Part shown: positions 1 to 8,614 of the stretch, one piece after another | How the letters are laid out: each line of letters opens with the position of its first letter | Position numbering within the stretch: the stretch's first letter is position 1 | Assembly: GCF_030734285.1 (NCBI RefSeq) | Contig: NZ_CP132295.1 | Coordinates: 434,001 to 498,000 of the forward strand | Source: Natronococcus sp. AD-5 | GTDB lineage: Archaea > Halobacteriota > Halobacteria > Halobacteriales > Natrialbaceae | Reading direction: 5' to 3' | Length of the DNA: 64,000 nt | Notes under the pieces: generated by a model | Databases searched by the model: none | What the model saw: the letters and a program-made list of their open reading frames with translations, nothing else | What the model was told of the DNA's origin: nothing | Translations under genes and position numbers: made by a program

Positions 1-835
1 CCGGGTCGACCCCTTCTTCGATCGCTTTTCGGACCGCAAAGTCAACACCGCCGTTTTCGACCAGATCGACTACGTCTCGATCGTCCGAACACAGCGACAG
101 CCGCCGCGTCGGGACGTCGTCGACGAGTCCGATGAGATCGGCAAGGTTCTTCGACGACGACCCCTCGCGCAGGTAGACTCGAAAGCCGAGGTCGACCTTC
201 TCGCGAGCCTCGGCCTCGGAGATGCTCTCGTGATCGTTGTCGAGGTAACGCGCCGCTTCCTGCAGGTCCGATCCGGACACTCGCGGAAGGTGTCCATCGA
301 CGGTGAGTCCACGCCCTCGGGCGGCCCGAATCTTCGCGTGCAGGTCCGACTCGCCCGAAAGGAGCGCTGGGAGGTCCATCACCTCACCGAGTGCGACGGC
401 GTGTTCGTGATCGAGCAACTCCGCGACGTCGTCCGCGTCGAGCGCGGCACCGCCGTCTTGAAGGTTCGAAGCGGGAACGCTCGAGGGGACGCTAAATCGA
501 ACCTTCAACGGCGTTTTCGTCGCGTCCTCGAAGACAGCACGGACGCCATTGACGCCGAGCACGTTCGCTATCTCGTGCGGATCGTGGATGATGCTGGTCA
601 CGCCGCGTGGAACCATCGCTTCGCTGTACTGTGGCACGGTAACCATGCTCGATTCGACGTGCTTGTGGGCGTCGATCAGCCCAGGCGCAACGTATTCAGC
701 CTCGAGTTCGCGGTCGGCTGGCCGCTCCTCGAGTGCGATTACTTCTCCACCGTCGATCGCAATTGCGCGGTCTTCGAGTACACCCGTGTTGACGTTGACG
801 AGCGTTCCGCGAACGAGCGTATCGACGGTGTTCAC
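1..835 (-). CDS. ade: Adenine deaminase, C-terminus beyond left edge
   Basis: Deaminates adenine to hypoxanthine and would feed the xanthine dehydrogenases downstream. Translating the minus strand gives an amidohydrolase with the metal motif GLIDAHKHVESS near residues 53-64, then HDPHEIANVLG and LCSDDR, which are hallmarks of the Ade family. The first usable in-frame start is GTG at 835, but the same frame stays coding-like upstream (ETWARQLDELRDV) back to a TAG at 920-922. An ATG in another frame at 942-940 lies two bases after the permease stop, the expected operon start. So either the GTG is used or a small indel has broken the N-terminus. The gene continues past base 1. The family call is firm; the start is not. 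Confidence 0.88.
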   Translation of the reverse strand, partial: MNTVDTLVRGTLVNVNTGVLEDRAIAIDGGEVIALEERPADRELEAEYVAPGLIDAHKHVESSMVTVPQYSEAMVPRGVTSIIHDPHEIANVLGVNGVRAVFEDATKTPLKVRFSVPSSVPASNLQDGGAALDADDVAELLDHEHAVALGEVMDLPALLSGESDLHAKIRAARGRGLTVDGHLPRVSGSDLQEAARYLDNDHESISEAEAREKVDLGFRVYLREGSSSKNLADLIGLVDDVPTRRLSLCSDDRDVVDLVENGGVDFAVRKAIEEGVDP

Positions 836-944
836 CGTCGGGACACCCCCGCTACCGACGTCGCGTAGCTCATCGAGTTGGCGGGCCCACGTCTCGACGC
901 GTTCGTGAACAGTCGATGCCTACGATCGTTCGAGAGCGACATCG

Positions 945-2336
945 TTAGTCGTCTTCTCGAGGGACCGCAGGATCGGTGGGTGACGGTGCATCGTCCCCAT
1001 CGATCGGCTCTTCCAGGCCCGCCTCATATTCGCCGTCCGGACGCGGCACGAGCGTGTTCAGAAAGATCGCTGCTATCGCAGTCATGATCACCGCGTTGCC
1101 GAAGAAAATCTCGGCGCTTCCCGGCAGCGCCTCGAGTGCTTCGGGACGGAGTTCGACACCGAGCCCCAGTCCGATCGAGACCGCGATGATGACCATATTG
1201 CGACGGGTCATCCGTTCGTTGAGGAAGATGAGGCGGAGACCGCTCGACATCACCATTCCGAACATGACTAGTACGGCGCCGCCGAGGACGGAGTCGGGAA
1301 TCGTCGCGACCACTGCACTAACCTTCGGAATGAAGCCGAGTCCGAGCAAGACGACACCGCCGACTCCCACGACGTATCGGCTCATCACGCCGGTGAAGTT
1401 GATGATACCGACGTTCTGAGAGAAGGTCGTCAGGGGGAACGCACCGAAGATCCCACCGAGGGAACTCCCGAACCCGTCGACGAACAGGCCACCGCGAATT
1501 TCTTCGTGTTTGGGGTTACGGCCCTCCGCGGCTGTGATGCCGGACATATCTCCGACGGACTCGATCGCAGCCGTGATGAATAGCGCGGTGAACGTGAGGA
1601 TAGCAATCGGTTCGAAAGCGAACCCGAAGCGGCCGGGTACCGGGACCGCGAACCAGCCCGCTTCGGCGACCGGAGCGAAGTCGACGATCCCGATCGCGAT
1701 CGCCGCAACGTAGCCGACGACGATGCCGATCAGGATGCTGAGTATCCGCCAGATCCCATCCATGAACAGATTCATCCCGACGGTGATCGCTAGGACGAGA
1801 CCTGCAAGGCCGAGGTGGTACACCGCACCGTAATCAGGCGCTTCAGCCCCACCGGCGGCGTAGTCCATTCCGACCGGAATGAGGTAGAGACCGATGATCA
1901 TCACGATCAGGCCGGTTACCAGCGGCGGGAAAAACCGTTCGATCCGTTTGTACTGCCATCCGATGAGAACCTCGACGAGGGCGGCGATGACGATCGCACC
2001 GAAAACAGCGTCGAGGCCGTACTGCCCCCCGATCGCGATCGCTGCACCGACGAATGCGAAGCTCGATCCCATCACGACCGGGAGTCTGGCGCCGATCGGA
2101 CCGATCGGGAACACCTGCACGAGCGTGGCGATCCCCGAGAAAATCAGCACCATCTGGATCAGGTACGTCGTGTCGCCCGCGCCGACTCCCATCGCCCCGG
2201 AGACGATGATGGCTACCGCAATCGTCGGAACGAACATCGCCGAAACGTGTTGCAACCCCAGAAAGATCGCTTCCAGTGTCGGTGGTTTCTTTTCCAACTC
2301 GTACGCCAACTCGATGGACCCGTCATTGGGTGACAT
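945..2336 (-). CDS. NCS2 family xanthine/uracil permease
   Basis: A 463-residue polytopic membrane protein of the nucleobase:cation symporter-2 family. It has about a dozen hydrophobic segments and the family motif region AIESVGDMSGIT (about residues 261-272) followed by a conserved FPLTTFSQNVG stretch that resembles the substrate-site region of UraA/XanQ. Located directly before the adenine deaminase gene and near xanthine dehydrogenases, it most likely imports xanthine, urate or uracil. The N-terminus is short and acidic, and the start ATG at 2336 fits the family. Substrate cannot be fixed from sequence. Confidence 0.9.
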   Translation of the reverse strand: MSPNDGSIELAYELEKKPPTLEAIFLGLQHVSAMFVPTIAVAIIVSGAMGVGAGDTTYLIQMVLIFSGIATLVQVFPIGPIGARLPVVMGSSFAFVGAAIAIGGQYGLDAVFGAIVIAALVEVLIGWQYKRIERFFPPLVTGLIVMIIGLYLIPVGMDYAAGGAEAPDYGAVYHLGLAGLVLAITVGMNLFMDGIWRILSILIGIVVGYVAAIAIGIVDFAPVAEAGWFAVPVPGRFGFAFEPIAILTFTALFITAAIESVGDMSGITAAEGRNPKHEEIRGGLFVDGFGSSLGGIFGAFPLTTFSQNVGIINFTGVMSRYVVGVGGVVLLGLGFIPKVSAVVATIPDSVLGGAVLVMFGMVMSSGLRLIFLNERMTRRNMVIIAVSIGLGLGVELRPEALEALPGSAEIFFGNAVIMTAIAAIFLNTLVPRPDGEYEAGLEEPIDGDDAPSPTDPAVPREDD

Positions 2337-2345
2337 GGGATAACA

Positions 2346-2386
2346 CCCTACAGATCATTGCGGTCCGACATAAGTTCTTTGTAGGG
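2346..2386 (-). promoter_or_regulatory. Inverted repeat in permease leader
   Basis: CCCTACA (2346-2352) is matched by TGTAGGG (2380-2386), with about 27 bases between, in the 5' region of the permease whose start is at 2336. An AT-rich TATA-like stretch (TTTTATATAT, about 2432-2441) lies farther upstream. It could be a DNA operator or an RNA hairpin in the leader. No known riboswitch consensus is recognisable. Confidence 0.4.
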
Positions 2387-2510
2387 GGTATAATCAGACA
2401 TCACATGCCGATATAATTGGGCGTATGGGATTTTATATATGGAATAGCAGATCGTCTCTCAACATATGTCGCGCTGTGCGGGTTAGAAATTACGATGGAC
2501 CGTCGGCTAG

Positions 2511-3908
2511 TTACGTGCCGGATATCACTCCGCCCGCGGAGACGTAGTAGTAGAGGATGAACGCGGCAGCTAGCACCCACTGCCCCGGCTGAATGTCTTC
2601 CGTCTCACTCATCGCCGTCTTAATAATCGGATAGCTGATAATCCCTGCCGCCAGTCCGTCCGCGATAGAGGCCGTGAGCGGCATGACGGTGATGGTGAGC
2701 CCACCCGAAATGAGCCAGGCCGGATGGTCCCAGTCGATGTCTGTGACGCCCTGCAGCATGAGGATTCCGACGACCACCAGTGCGAGGTACGGTGCGTACT
2801 GCGGAATAGCGGCAATCAGCGGAACGGTTAGCAGCGAGAGCAGGAAAAAGAATCCGACCGTAAGGGCCGTCATCCCCGTTCGGCCGCCCTCTTCGATTCC
2901 AGTCGAACTCTCGATGTACGTCGTCACCGTTGACGTCCCGACTATCGCCCCGAACGTGGTGCCGACTGCGTCGGCCATCAACGGTTTCTCGATCTCCGGC
3001 AGGTCTCCGTCCTCGTCGAGAAACCCTCCGAATTGCGAGACGCCGATCAGCGTACCCGCGGTATCGAAGAAGTCCACAAAGAAGAACGTGAACACGATGA
3101 GTACGAACGTTGCCGGATCTATCTGGTTGAAACCGTCGATAAATGCCCCGGCCAGCGGTGTGATATCGTACTGCGGAGAGGCGAGTTGCTCCGGCGCGAG
3201 AACGCCGCGATCGACGACACCTGCGAGCGTAAGCGCCCAGCCCGCGATCGCCGTCGTCGTAATCCCGATGATGATCGCGCCGGTCACATCACGTGCATAG
3301 AGCACGAACGTAACTGCGAGCCCCGCGAGCGCAACGAGCGCGACGGGATCGGTCGCGACGTCATTCAATTGGACGAGCGTCGCGTCGTACGCGATGATGA
3401 CGTTCATCTCGATTAGACCGAGTAACAGGAGAAATAAGCCGATACCCGCTCCGACGGCGAACTTGACCGGTTCCGGGAACAGCTCGATGACGTACCGTCT
3501 CGCACCGACGTACGTCAGGAGCATGAATATTACACCTTCGACGAAGACGGCTGCGAGGGCCGTTTGCCACGGAACCCCGAGTAGTATCACCACCGTAAAC
3601 GCGAAGTACGCATTCAACCCCATCCCAGGAGCCAGCCCGAACGGACGATTCGCGTGAACGGCCATCACGAGTATGCCAGCGATAGACGCTAGGATAGTCG
3701 CGATGGCGATCATCTGGAAGACTTCCTGATCGGAGTACCCCTCTATCTGGATCGCCTCGGAGAGGATCGCGGGATTGACGATGATAATGTACGACATCGT
3801 GAGGAACGTCGTCGCTCCCGCGATTAGCTCCGTCTTCATATCGGTTCCGTGTTCTTCGAACCCGAAGAACTCCGCCAGCCGAGACCCCGTGTCAGGTGCA
3901 TCCGACAT
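2511..3908 (-). CDS. AzgA-type purine permease (NCS2 family)
   Basis: A roughly 465-residue membrane protein of the AzgA/PbuG branch that transports hypoxanthine, adenine or guanine with protons. The N-terminal signature FFGFEEHGTDMKTELIAG, TFLTMSYIIIVNPAI and FFFVDFFDTAGTLIGVS are characteristic. A TATA box (about 3932-3940, minus strand) places transcription at or near the first codons, so translation is probably leaderless from ATG 3917 or ATG 3908. The shorter form is given here. It lies upstream of the other NCS2 permease but is separated by 174 bp with its own promoter-like AT-rich sequence, so the two are probably independent units. Confidence 0.92.
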   Translation of the reverse strand: MSDAPDTGSRLAEFFGFEEHGTDMKTELIAGATTFLTMSYIIIVNPAILSEAIQIEGYSDQEVFQMIAIATILASIAGILVMAVHANRPFGLAPGMGLNAYFAFTVVILLGVPWQTALAAVFVEGVIFMLLTYVGARRYVIELFPEPVKFAVGAGIGLFLLLLGLIEMNVIIAYDATLVQLNDVATDPVALVALAGLAVTFVLYARDVTGAIIIGITTTAIAGWALTLAGVVDRGVLAPEQLASPQYDITPLAGAFIDGFNQIDPATFVLIVFTFFFVDFFDTAGTLIGVSQFGGFLDEDGDLPEIEKPLMADAVGTTFGAIVGTSTVTTYIESSTGIEEGGRTGMTALTVGFFFLLSLLTVPLIAAIPQYAPYLALVVVGILMLQGVTDIDWDHPAWLISGGLTITVMPLTASIADGLAAGIISYPIIKTAMSETEDIQPGQWVLAAAFILYYYVSAGGVISGT

Positions 3909-4078
3909 ATGGGACATGTCATATCATACCACTATATAAGTTTCTCCGACACCTTCTTTCGTCCAGCGACACACGGTAGTTCACCTCGTCGTGGCAAACG
4001 CTCGCAGTTTTGTGGCACACGAATTCGACGGTGAGCCAGCGTCACAGTGATGTCCTCGCTAGAACGGTATCGAACGAA

Positions 4079-4357
4079 ATGACTGACGCAACTATCGATC
4101 TCGAGGGGCTGCGACGAGGCACCGATCTCGTCAAGCGCGGCGGGGTAGGCCATCCGAGCGACCCCGCCGACGTCGAGGAGATCGTTGGTGAAGCGTCGAT
4201 CCCGGTGATGGGGAAGGCCCGCATCGGCCACACGAAGGAAGCTCAGATCCTCGAGGCCGTCGGCGTCGACATGATCGACGAGAGCGCTCTACGGCCGCGA
4301 CGTCTGATCGGTGTTGAATCGCAGGCGAGTTACCGTTCAGGGAGATGCCACAACTGA
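4079..4357 (+). pseudogene. pdxS: pdxS remnant with internal deletion
   Basis: The reading frame begins like haloarchaeal pyridoxal 5'-phosphate synthase PdxS (DLEGLRRGTDLVKRG). It then jumps without a frameshift to the later block GGVGHPSDPADVEEIV and SIPVMGKARIGHTKEAQILE, and stops matching after VDMIDES. About 40 residues of the PdxS N-terminal region are missing between the two KRG-like sites, consistent with recombination at a short repeat. Most of the roughly 300-residue barrel is absent, so the product cannot be an active synthase. Recognition rests on memory of the family; the coordinates of the decayed 3' end are approximate. Confidence 0.75.
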
Positions 4358-4391
4358 CACACGTATGAGACAGGATCCGAGTGGAGAGACC

Positions 4392-4484
4392 ATGCGAGTG
4401 CTGGTCCCGTACGACCCACAGGAGCCGAAGACGAGGCTCGCCGACGCGCTTTCGGCCGACGAGCGGCGCGCGTTCGCTGCGGCT
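4392..4484 (+). pseudogene. cofC: cofC N-terminal fragment
   Basis: Thirty-one codons from ATG 4392 read MRVLVPYDPQEPKTRLADAL then SADERRAFAAA. This matches the start of 2-phospho-L-lactate guanylyltransferase CofC, an enzyme of coenzyme F420 synthesis. The similarity ends at about 4484, where an opposite-strand npdG fragment begins. It is only about 15% of a normal CofC. The frame upstream (RRVTVQGDA) faintly resembles the start of PdxT (VVAVQGD), which would fit the pdxS relic, but that is too short to call. Confidence 0.65.
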
Positions 4485-4485
4485 T

Positions 4486-4676
4486 CTTCAGTGGCAACGC
4501 CTGCGACGTCGGCGTTCGCACCGCGTTCTGAAAGCAGCGTGTTGTAGACGTTCGCCCGTCGTTTTGCTTTCTCGGGATCTCTCGATCCGATTACGACGGT
4601 GTGTTCGGTATCGCGCCCAGCGCAGCGCGAGTCCTTCGCCGATATCTCCGGTTCAGCCGCGGAGTGCGATCTCCAT
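4486..4676 (-). pseudogene. npdG: npdG (NADPH:F420 reductase) N-terminal fragment
   Basis: On the minus strand from ATG 4676 the sequence reads MEIALRG, a TGA stop, then TGDIGEGLALRW, a frame change, then RDTEHTVVIGSRDPEKAKRR. This is the Rossmann nucleotide-binding start of F420-dependent NADP reductase. It carries one nonsense codon and one frameshift and ends abruptly at the cofC fragment, tail to tail. Clearly non-functional. Confidence 0.7.
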
Positions 4677-4852
4677 ACCGGCGAGATTGTGCGTTCGCAT
4701 TCTTAGAAGCACTCCTCAGAGCGGGTTGTGTGACCGTCCACGCCAGTTGAGGGGACGAATACATTTTGTGGCATACCAGTCGTACACAGCGATGTCGCGA
4801 GAACCGATCGTCGCTGGGGCCGCGCCGGTCCGGGCTGTTCGAGGCAACCATA

Positions 4853-4925
4853 ATTATATATAACGCTGTCCCTCATTTTACACTACGAGACGTATGCTAG
4901 TGACACACTTACAGGAGGGATTAGT
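4853..4925 (+). promoter_or_regulatory. Promoter and ribosome binding site of first xanthine dehydrogenase operon
   Basis: A strong archaeal TATA element (ATTATATATA, 4853-4862) predicts transcription start near 4887. A Shine-Dalgarno AGGAGGG at 4913-4919, six bases before GTG 4926, supports that GTG as the start. A leader with an SD is notable because most promoters in this window look leaderless. Confidence 0.65.
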
Positions 4926-5456
4926 GTGCAGTTCGGCCTGACCATCAACGGCGAATCGACGGAGGTCGACGCGGCGCCGGACGACGACCTCGCATCGGTG
5001 CTACGCAGCGAAGGATACACGGGCGTCAAGTGCGGCTGTGACGGCGGCGTCTGTGGCGCCTCGAAGGTGCTCATCGAAGGCGAAGCCCTGATGGCCTGTG
5101 GGACGACCGTCGAGGAAGCGGACGGCACGAGCATCGTGACCATCGAGGGGCTCGGCACGCAGGAGGATCTGCATCCGATTCAACGGGCGTTTGTCGATCA
5201 CTTCGCGGTACAGTGCGGGTTCTGTATTCCGGGCATGATCATCCAGACGAAGGAGTTGCTCGAGGAGAACCCGAACCCGAGCGAAGCCGAGGTTCGGGAG
5301 GCGATCGACGACAATTTGTGTCGGTGTACCGGCTATCAGAAACCCGTCGAAGCGATACTCGACGCCGCCGAGCGGACGAACGGTGACGAGGCCGTCGCAG
5401 CGGACGGCGGCACGCTATCCGATCGGCGAACGAACACCGGTGAGACTCATGACTGA
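4926..5456 (+). CDS. [2Fe-2S] subunit of xanthine dehydrogenase family enzyme
   Basis: A 176-residue small iron-sulfur subunit of a molybdenum hydroxylase, which passes electrons from the Mo site. The N-terminal plant-ferredoxin-type domain (residues about 1-75) has C36, C38, C43 and C58. The expected third ligand of the C-x4-C-x2-C motif is Ser46 (VCGAS instead of VCGxC). The C-terminal helical domain has the normal pairs C97/C100 (QCGFC) and C132/C134 (LCRC). A good SD supports the GTG start. The 3' end overlaps the next gene by 8 bp, so the two are co-translated. The length is typical. Cluster I may be altered or use the nearby extra Cys36. Confidence 0.9.
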   Translation: MQFGLTINGESTEVDAAPDDDLASVLRSEGYTGVKCGCDGGVCGASKVLIEGEALMACGTTVEEADGTSIVTIEGLGTQEDLHPIQRAFVDHFAVQCGFCIPGMIIQTKELLEENPNPSEAEVREAIDDNLCRCTGYQKPVEAILDAAERTNGDEAVAADGGTLSDRRTNTGETHD

Positions 5457-7893
5457 CCCGGACAATCCGAAACCCGACGGCGGTACGGCATCGCAACCGG
5501 AGCAGGACCCCTCGGCGTTCGAGGACCACCCCCTCGAGTGGGACGAATCCGAGAACAACAACCTGGCACCCGACGAGCGAGCGAGCATCTCGCTGCCGGC
5601 CGAGAAAGACGACGATCCGAAACTCGTCACCGGCCAGGCGAAGTACACCGCGGATTACGAGAAGAAGTTTCCCGACCTCGCGCACGCCCGTGTCGTGCGA
5701 AGCGAAATCCCCCACGGGAAGGTGACGACCGTCGAGACGAGCGAGGCCGAGGAGATGGACGGCGTCCACGCCGTCCTGACGCCGTGGTCCGAGGAAATCC
5801 CCGACGCAAAGTACACGAGCGCGGGTCAGTCATACCCCGAGCCGAGTCCGTGGGACATGAACGTGCTCAACGAGCACGTCCGTTACGTCGGGGATCCGAT
5901 CGCGGCGATCGCGGCGGACGATGTCGAGACCGCACGTGCCGCAGCAGACAGCATCGAGATCGAGTACGAGGCAGACGACTACGTGCTCGACCCCGAGGAA
6001 GCCTACTCGACGGACGCACCGCAACTCTTCGCCGAGGACGACGTCGAAAACAAGATCGTCGGGCACGACTACGATCGAAATCGAATGGCCCAGATCGAGG
6101 GCGAGATCGGCGAGACCGTCGCCGCGTTCGAACGCGACGACGTCCACGTTCACGAATCCGAATGGGAGACGATCCGGCAGTCACACGCCCAGATCGAGAA
6201 GCACACCTCGCTCGCGTACGCCGACGAAGACGATCGGCACGTCCTCATTACGAGTACGCAAGTGCCGAACCACACTCGACGACAGTTGGCTCACCTGTTC
6301 GACATTCCGATCCGAGACATTCGCGTCTCCAAGCCCCGGGTCGGCGGCGGCTTCGGCGGCAAACAGGCGATGGTCGTCGAGCCGATTCCACTCGCGCTGT
6401 CTCTCGCGGCCGACCGGCCCGTGCTCTACGAAGCAACGCGTGAAGAGGAGTTCCACGCGATGCGCTCGCGACACCCGATGAAGGTGCGAGCGCGCACCGC
6501 GGTCACCGAAGACGGCGCGATCGAAGCGATCGATCTGTACGCGCTCTCGAACACGGGGGCGTACGGAAGTCACGGGATGACAGTCGCGGGGAACGTCGGC
6601 AGCAAGCCGATGCCGTTGTATTCGAAGGTGCCGAACGCGCGGTTTAAAGCGGATATCGTCCACACGAACACACCGCAGACCGGCGCGATGCGTGGCTACG
6701 GCGCACCGCAGGGGACCCTCGCGCTCGAAGGACACCTGGACGAAGTCGCCCGTGACCTCGACCTGGACCCGGTCGAATTCCGCCAACAGCATTACATGGA
6801 AGTCGGCGATCTCGACGAAATCGCCGGAATGATGGGTGGCGAAGGGGCGGAGCGACGGATTCGCTCGTGCGGACTCGACGAGTGCATCGAACGCGGGATG
6901 GAAGCGATCGGCTGGGACAGTCTCGAACAGCCCGACGAAGATCACCTCCACCGCGGCATCGGGATGGCGCTCTCGGCCCAGGGAACTGGCGTGGCGGGCG
7001 ACGAGCTCGGGGCCGCCCAGCTCATGATGAACGAAGACGGCTCGTTCCACCTCCACGTCGGGGGCGTCGATATCGGAACGGGTGCGGACACGGCGTTCAT
7101 CCAGATCGCAGCCGAAGTGCTGGGGTGTGACGAGAAGGATATCGTCATCAAATCGTCGGACACGGACGTCACGCCCTTCGACTACGGCGCCTACGCCTCG
7201 TCGACGACCTATATCAGCGGTACGGCGGTCAAAAAGGCCGCAGAAGACGCAAGAGAGCGTATCCTCTACTGGGGATCGAAGCTCCTCGACGAGCCCGAAG
7301 CGACCCTCGAAACCGGAGACGGTGCAGTCTACAGCGAGGAAACGGGTGCGAGCGTCGACCTCGAAGAAATCGGATACGAGGCGGCCTACGGACACGAGGA
7401 ACGAGAGCACATTCTCGGTAAAGGGACGCACTGTACGGAGGAGAGCCCGCCACCGTTCGCCGCACAGTTCGTGGACGTCACCGTCAACGAGGAAACGGGC
7501 GAATTCGACGTCAACAAACTCGTCGTCGCCGTCGACTGCGGGGTCGCGATCAACCCGGGAATGGCGGAGGGTCAGGTCGAAGGCGCGAACCACATGAGTT
7601 ACGAGATGGCGGTCAGTGAGGGCATCACGTTCGACGACGAGGGCCGGCCGGAGGTGACGGATTTCAACGAGTACGACTGGCCGACGGCCGCGGAGACGCC
7701 CACTATCGAGTCGATCCTGATCGAAACCCACGAACCAACCGGTCCCTTCGGTGCGAAGTCCGTCGCGGAAGTTCCGACGAACACGGTTCCACCCGCGCTC
7801 AGCAATGCTATCCGCGAAGCGGTCGGCGTTCGCATCACCGACATGCCGATCACCGCGGAGAAGATCGAATCCGAACTCGAGAACGGCGACTGA
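5449..7893 (+). CDS. Xanthine dehydrogenase family molybdenum-binding subunit
   Basis: An 814-residue large subunit (CoxL/XdhA type) carrying Mo-pterin and the hydroxylation site. It shows the a/b hammerhead region with DPIAAIAADD, RVGGGFGGKQ, GAMRGYGAPQG, the GGVDIGTGADT block and the C-terminal GAKSVAE, whose Glu (about residue 774) corresponds to the catalytic glutamate of xanthine oxidases. The start is ATG 5449, overlapping the FeS gene; an upstream in-frame ATG at 5383 lies inside that gene. No FAD-binding (CoxM-like) subunit follows. The substrate is probably hypoxanthine/xanthine or a related N-heterocycle, inferred from neighbours. Confidence 0.92.
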   Translation: MTDPDNPKPDGGTASQPEQDPSAFEDHPLEWDESENNNLAPDERASISLPAEKDDDPKLVTGQAKYTADYEKKFPDLAHARVVRSEIPHGKVTTVETSEAEEMDGVHAVLTPWSEEIPDAKYTSAGQSYPEPSPWDMNVLNEHVRYVGDPIAAIAADDVETARAAADSIEIEYEADDYVLDPEEAYSTDAPQLFAEDDVENKIVGHDYDRNRMAQIEGEIGETVAAFERDDVHVHESEWETIRQSHAQIEKHTSLAYADEDDRHVLITSTQVPNHTRRQLAHLFDIPIRDIRVSKPRVGGGFGGKQAMVVEPIPLALSLAADRPVLYEATREEEFHAMRSRHPMKVRARTAVTEDGAIEAIDLYALSNTGAYGSHGMTVAGNVGSKPMPLYSKVPNARFKADIVHTNTPQTGAMRGYGAPQGTLALEGHLDEVARDLDLDPVEFRQQHYMEVGDLDEIAGMMGGEGAERRIRSCGLDECIERGMEAIGWDSLEQPDEDHLHRGIGMALSAQGTGVAGDELGAAQLMMNEDGSFHLHVGGVDIGTGADTAFIQIAAEVLGCDEKDIVIKSSDTDVTPFDYGAYASSTTYISGTAVKKAAEDARERILYWGSKLLDEPEATLETGDGAVYSEETGASVDLEEIGYEAAYGHEEREHILGKGTHCTEESPPPFAAQFVDVTVNEETGEFDVNKLVVAVDCGVAINPGMAEGQVEGANHMSYEMAVSEGITFDDEGRPEVTDFNEYDWPTAAETPTIESILIETHEPTGPFGAKSVAEVPTNTVPPALSNAIREAVGVRITDMPITAEKIESELENGD

Positions 7894-8002
7894 GACCGCG
7901 TCCTGAACGCGTCGCTACCGCCGCCTCGTTTTTGCGCCCACAATCGGTTGCCACACCGCACAACTATAATTTTTCATATATTACCAGGGCAGAAACCTCG
8001 AC

Positions 8003-8011
8003 AAATATTTA
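8003..8011 (+). promoter_or_regulatory. TATA box of second xanthine dehydrogenase operon
   Basis: AAATATTTA at 8003-8011 predicts a start of transcription near 8035, about 25-35 bases before the GTG/ATG starts of the second FeS subunit. It shows that the second pair has its own promoter rather than being read through from the first pair. Confidence 0.45.
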
Positions 8012-8059
8012 GGTGGTAGTACGCGATGTCATACACATAGTGTTAGCATCACGCATAGA

Positions 8060-8614
8060 GTGACCGATATGCACATCGAATGTACAATCAACGGCAAGGT
8101 ACGGACGTTCGAGGTATCGAAGACCGAGCTCCTCCTCGACGTGTTGCGTCGAAACGGGTACACCGGCGCCAAGCGAGGATGCGACACCGGCGCGTGTGGG
8201 ATGTGTACGGTCCAGATCGATGGAGAGCCGACGATGTCGTGCGTAACGCCGGTCGCGAAAGCCGACGGTACGACTATCGAGACGATCGAAGGGCTCGGTA
8301 CGCAGGCGGATCTCCATCCGGTCCAGCAGGCGTTCGTCGATAATTCGGCGCTGCAGTGCGGGTTCTGTATCCCGGGGATGATCATGCGATCGAAAGCGCT
8401 GCTCGAGGAGCGTCCGTCGCCGAGCGAGGCCGAAGTGCGTGAGGCGCTCTCGGACAATCTCTGCCGGTGCACCGGGTACAAGAAGATCGTCGAGGCGGTG
8501 CTCGATGCGGCGAATCGAATGGCGGAACAGGAGGTGGCTGCGGACGGCGGGCGGTCGCGTCCCCGCGACGATCAGCGCGACGGGTCCAGGTCGCGAGGTG
8601 AAGCGCGTCGATGA
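8060..8614 (+). CDS. [2Fe-2S] subunit, second xanthine dehydrogenase family pair
   Basis: A 184-residue paralogue of the FeS subunit at 4926. All eight ligands are present: C41, C46, C49 and C61 (GCDTGACGMC) for the ferredoxin-type cluster, and QCGFC plus LCRC for the helical-domain cluster. The start is GTG 8060 or ATG 8069; the ATG is close to the conserved N-terminus. The stop overlaps the next start (ATGA), so the pair is translationally coupled. Its intact ligand set makes it the reference for judging the Cys-to-Ser change in the first copy. Confidence 0.92.
   Translation: MTDMHIECTINGKVRTFEVSKTELLLDVLRRNGYTGAKRGCDTGACGMCTVQIDGEPTMSCVTPVAKADGTTIETIEGLGTQADLHPVQQAFVDNSALQCGFCIPGMIMRSKALLEERPSPSEAEVREALSDNLCRCTGYKKIVEAVLDAANRMAEQEVAADGGRSRPRDDQRDGSRSRGEARR

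Noticed and set aside
230-908. Plus-strand open frames across the left end
   Set aside because: They are antisense shadows of the adenine deaminase frame on the minus strand, which has clear catalytic motifs.
6181-7731. Long minus-strand frame (516 codons) inside the xanthine dehydrogenase Mo subunit
   Set aside because: High GC codon structure gives long antisense frames here; no family features, while the plus strand has all Mo-site motifs.
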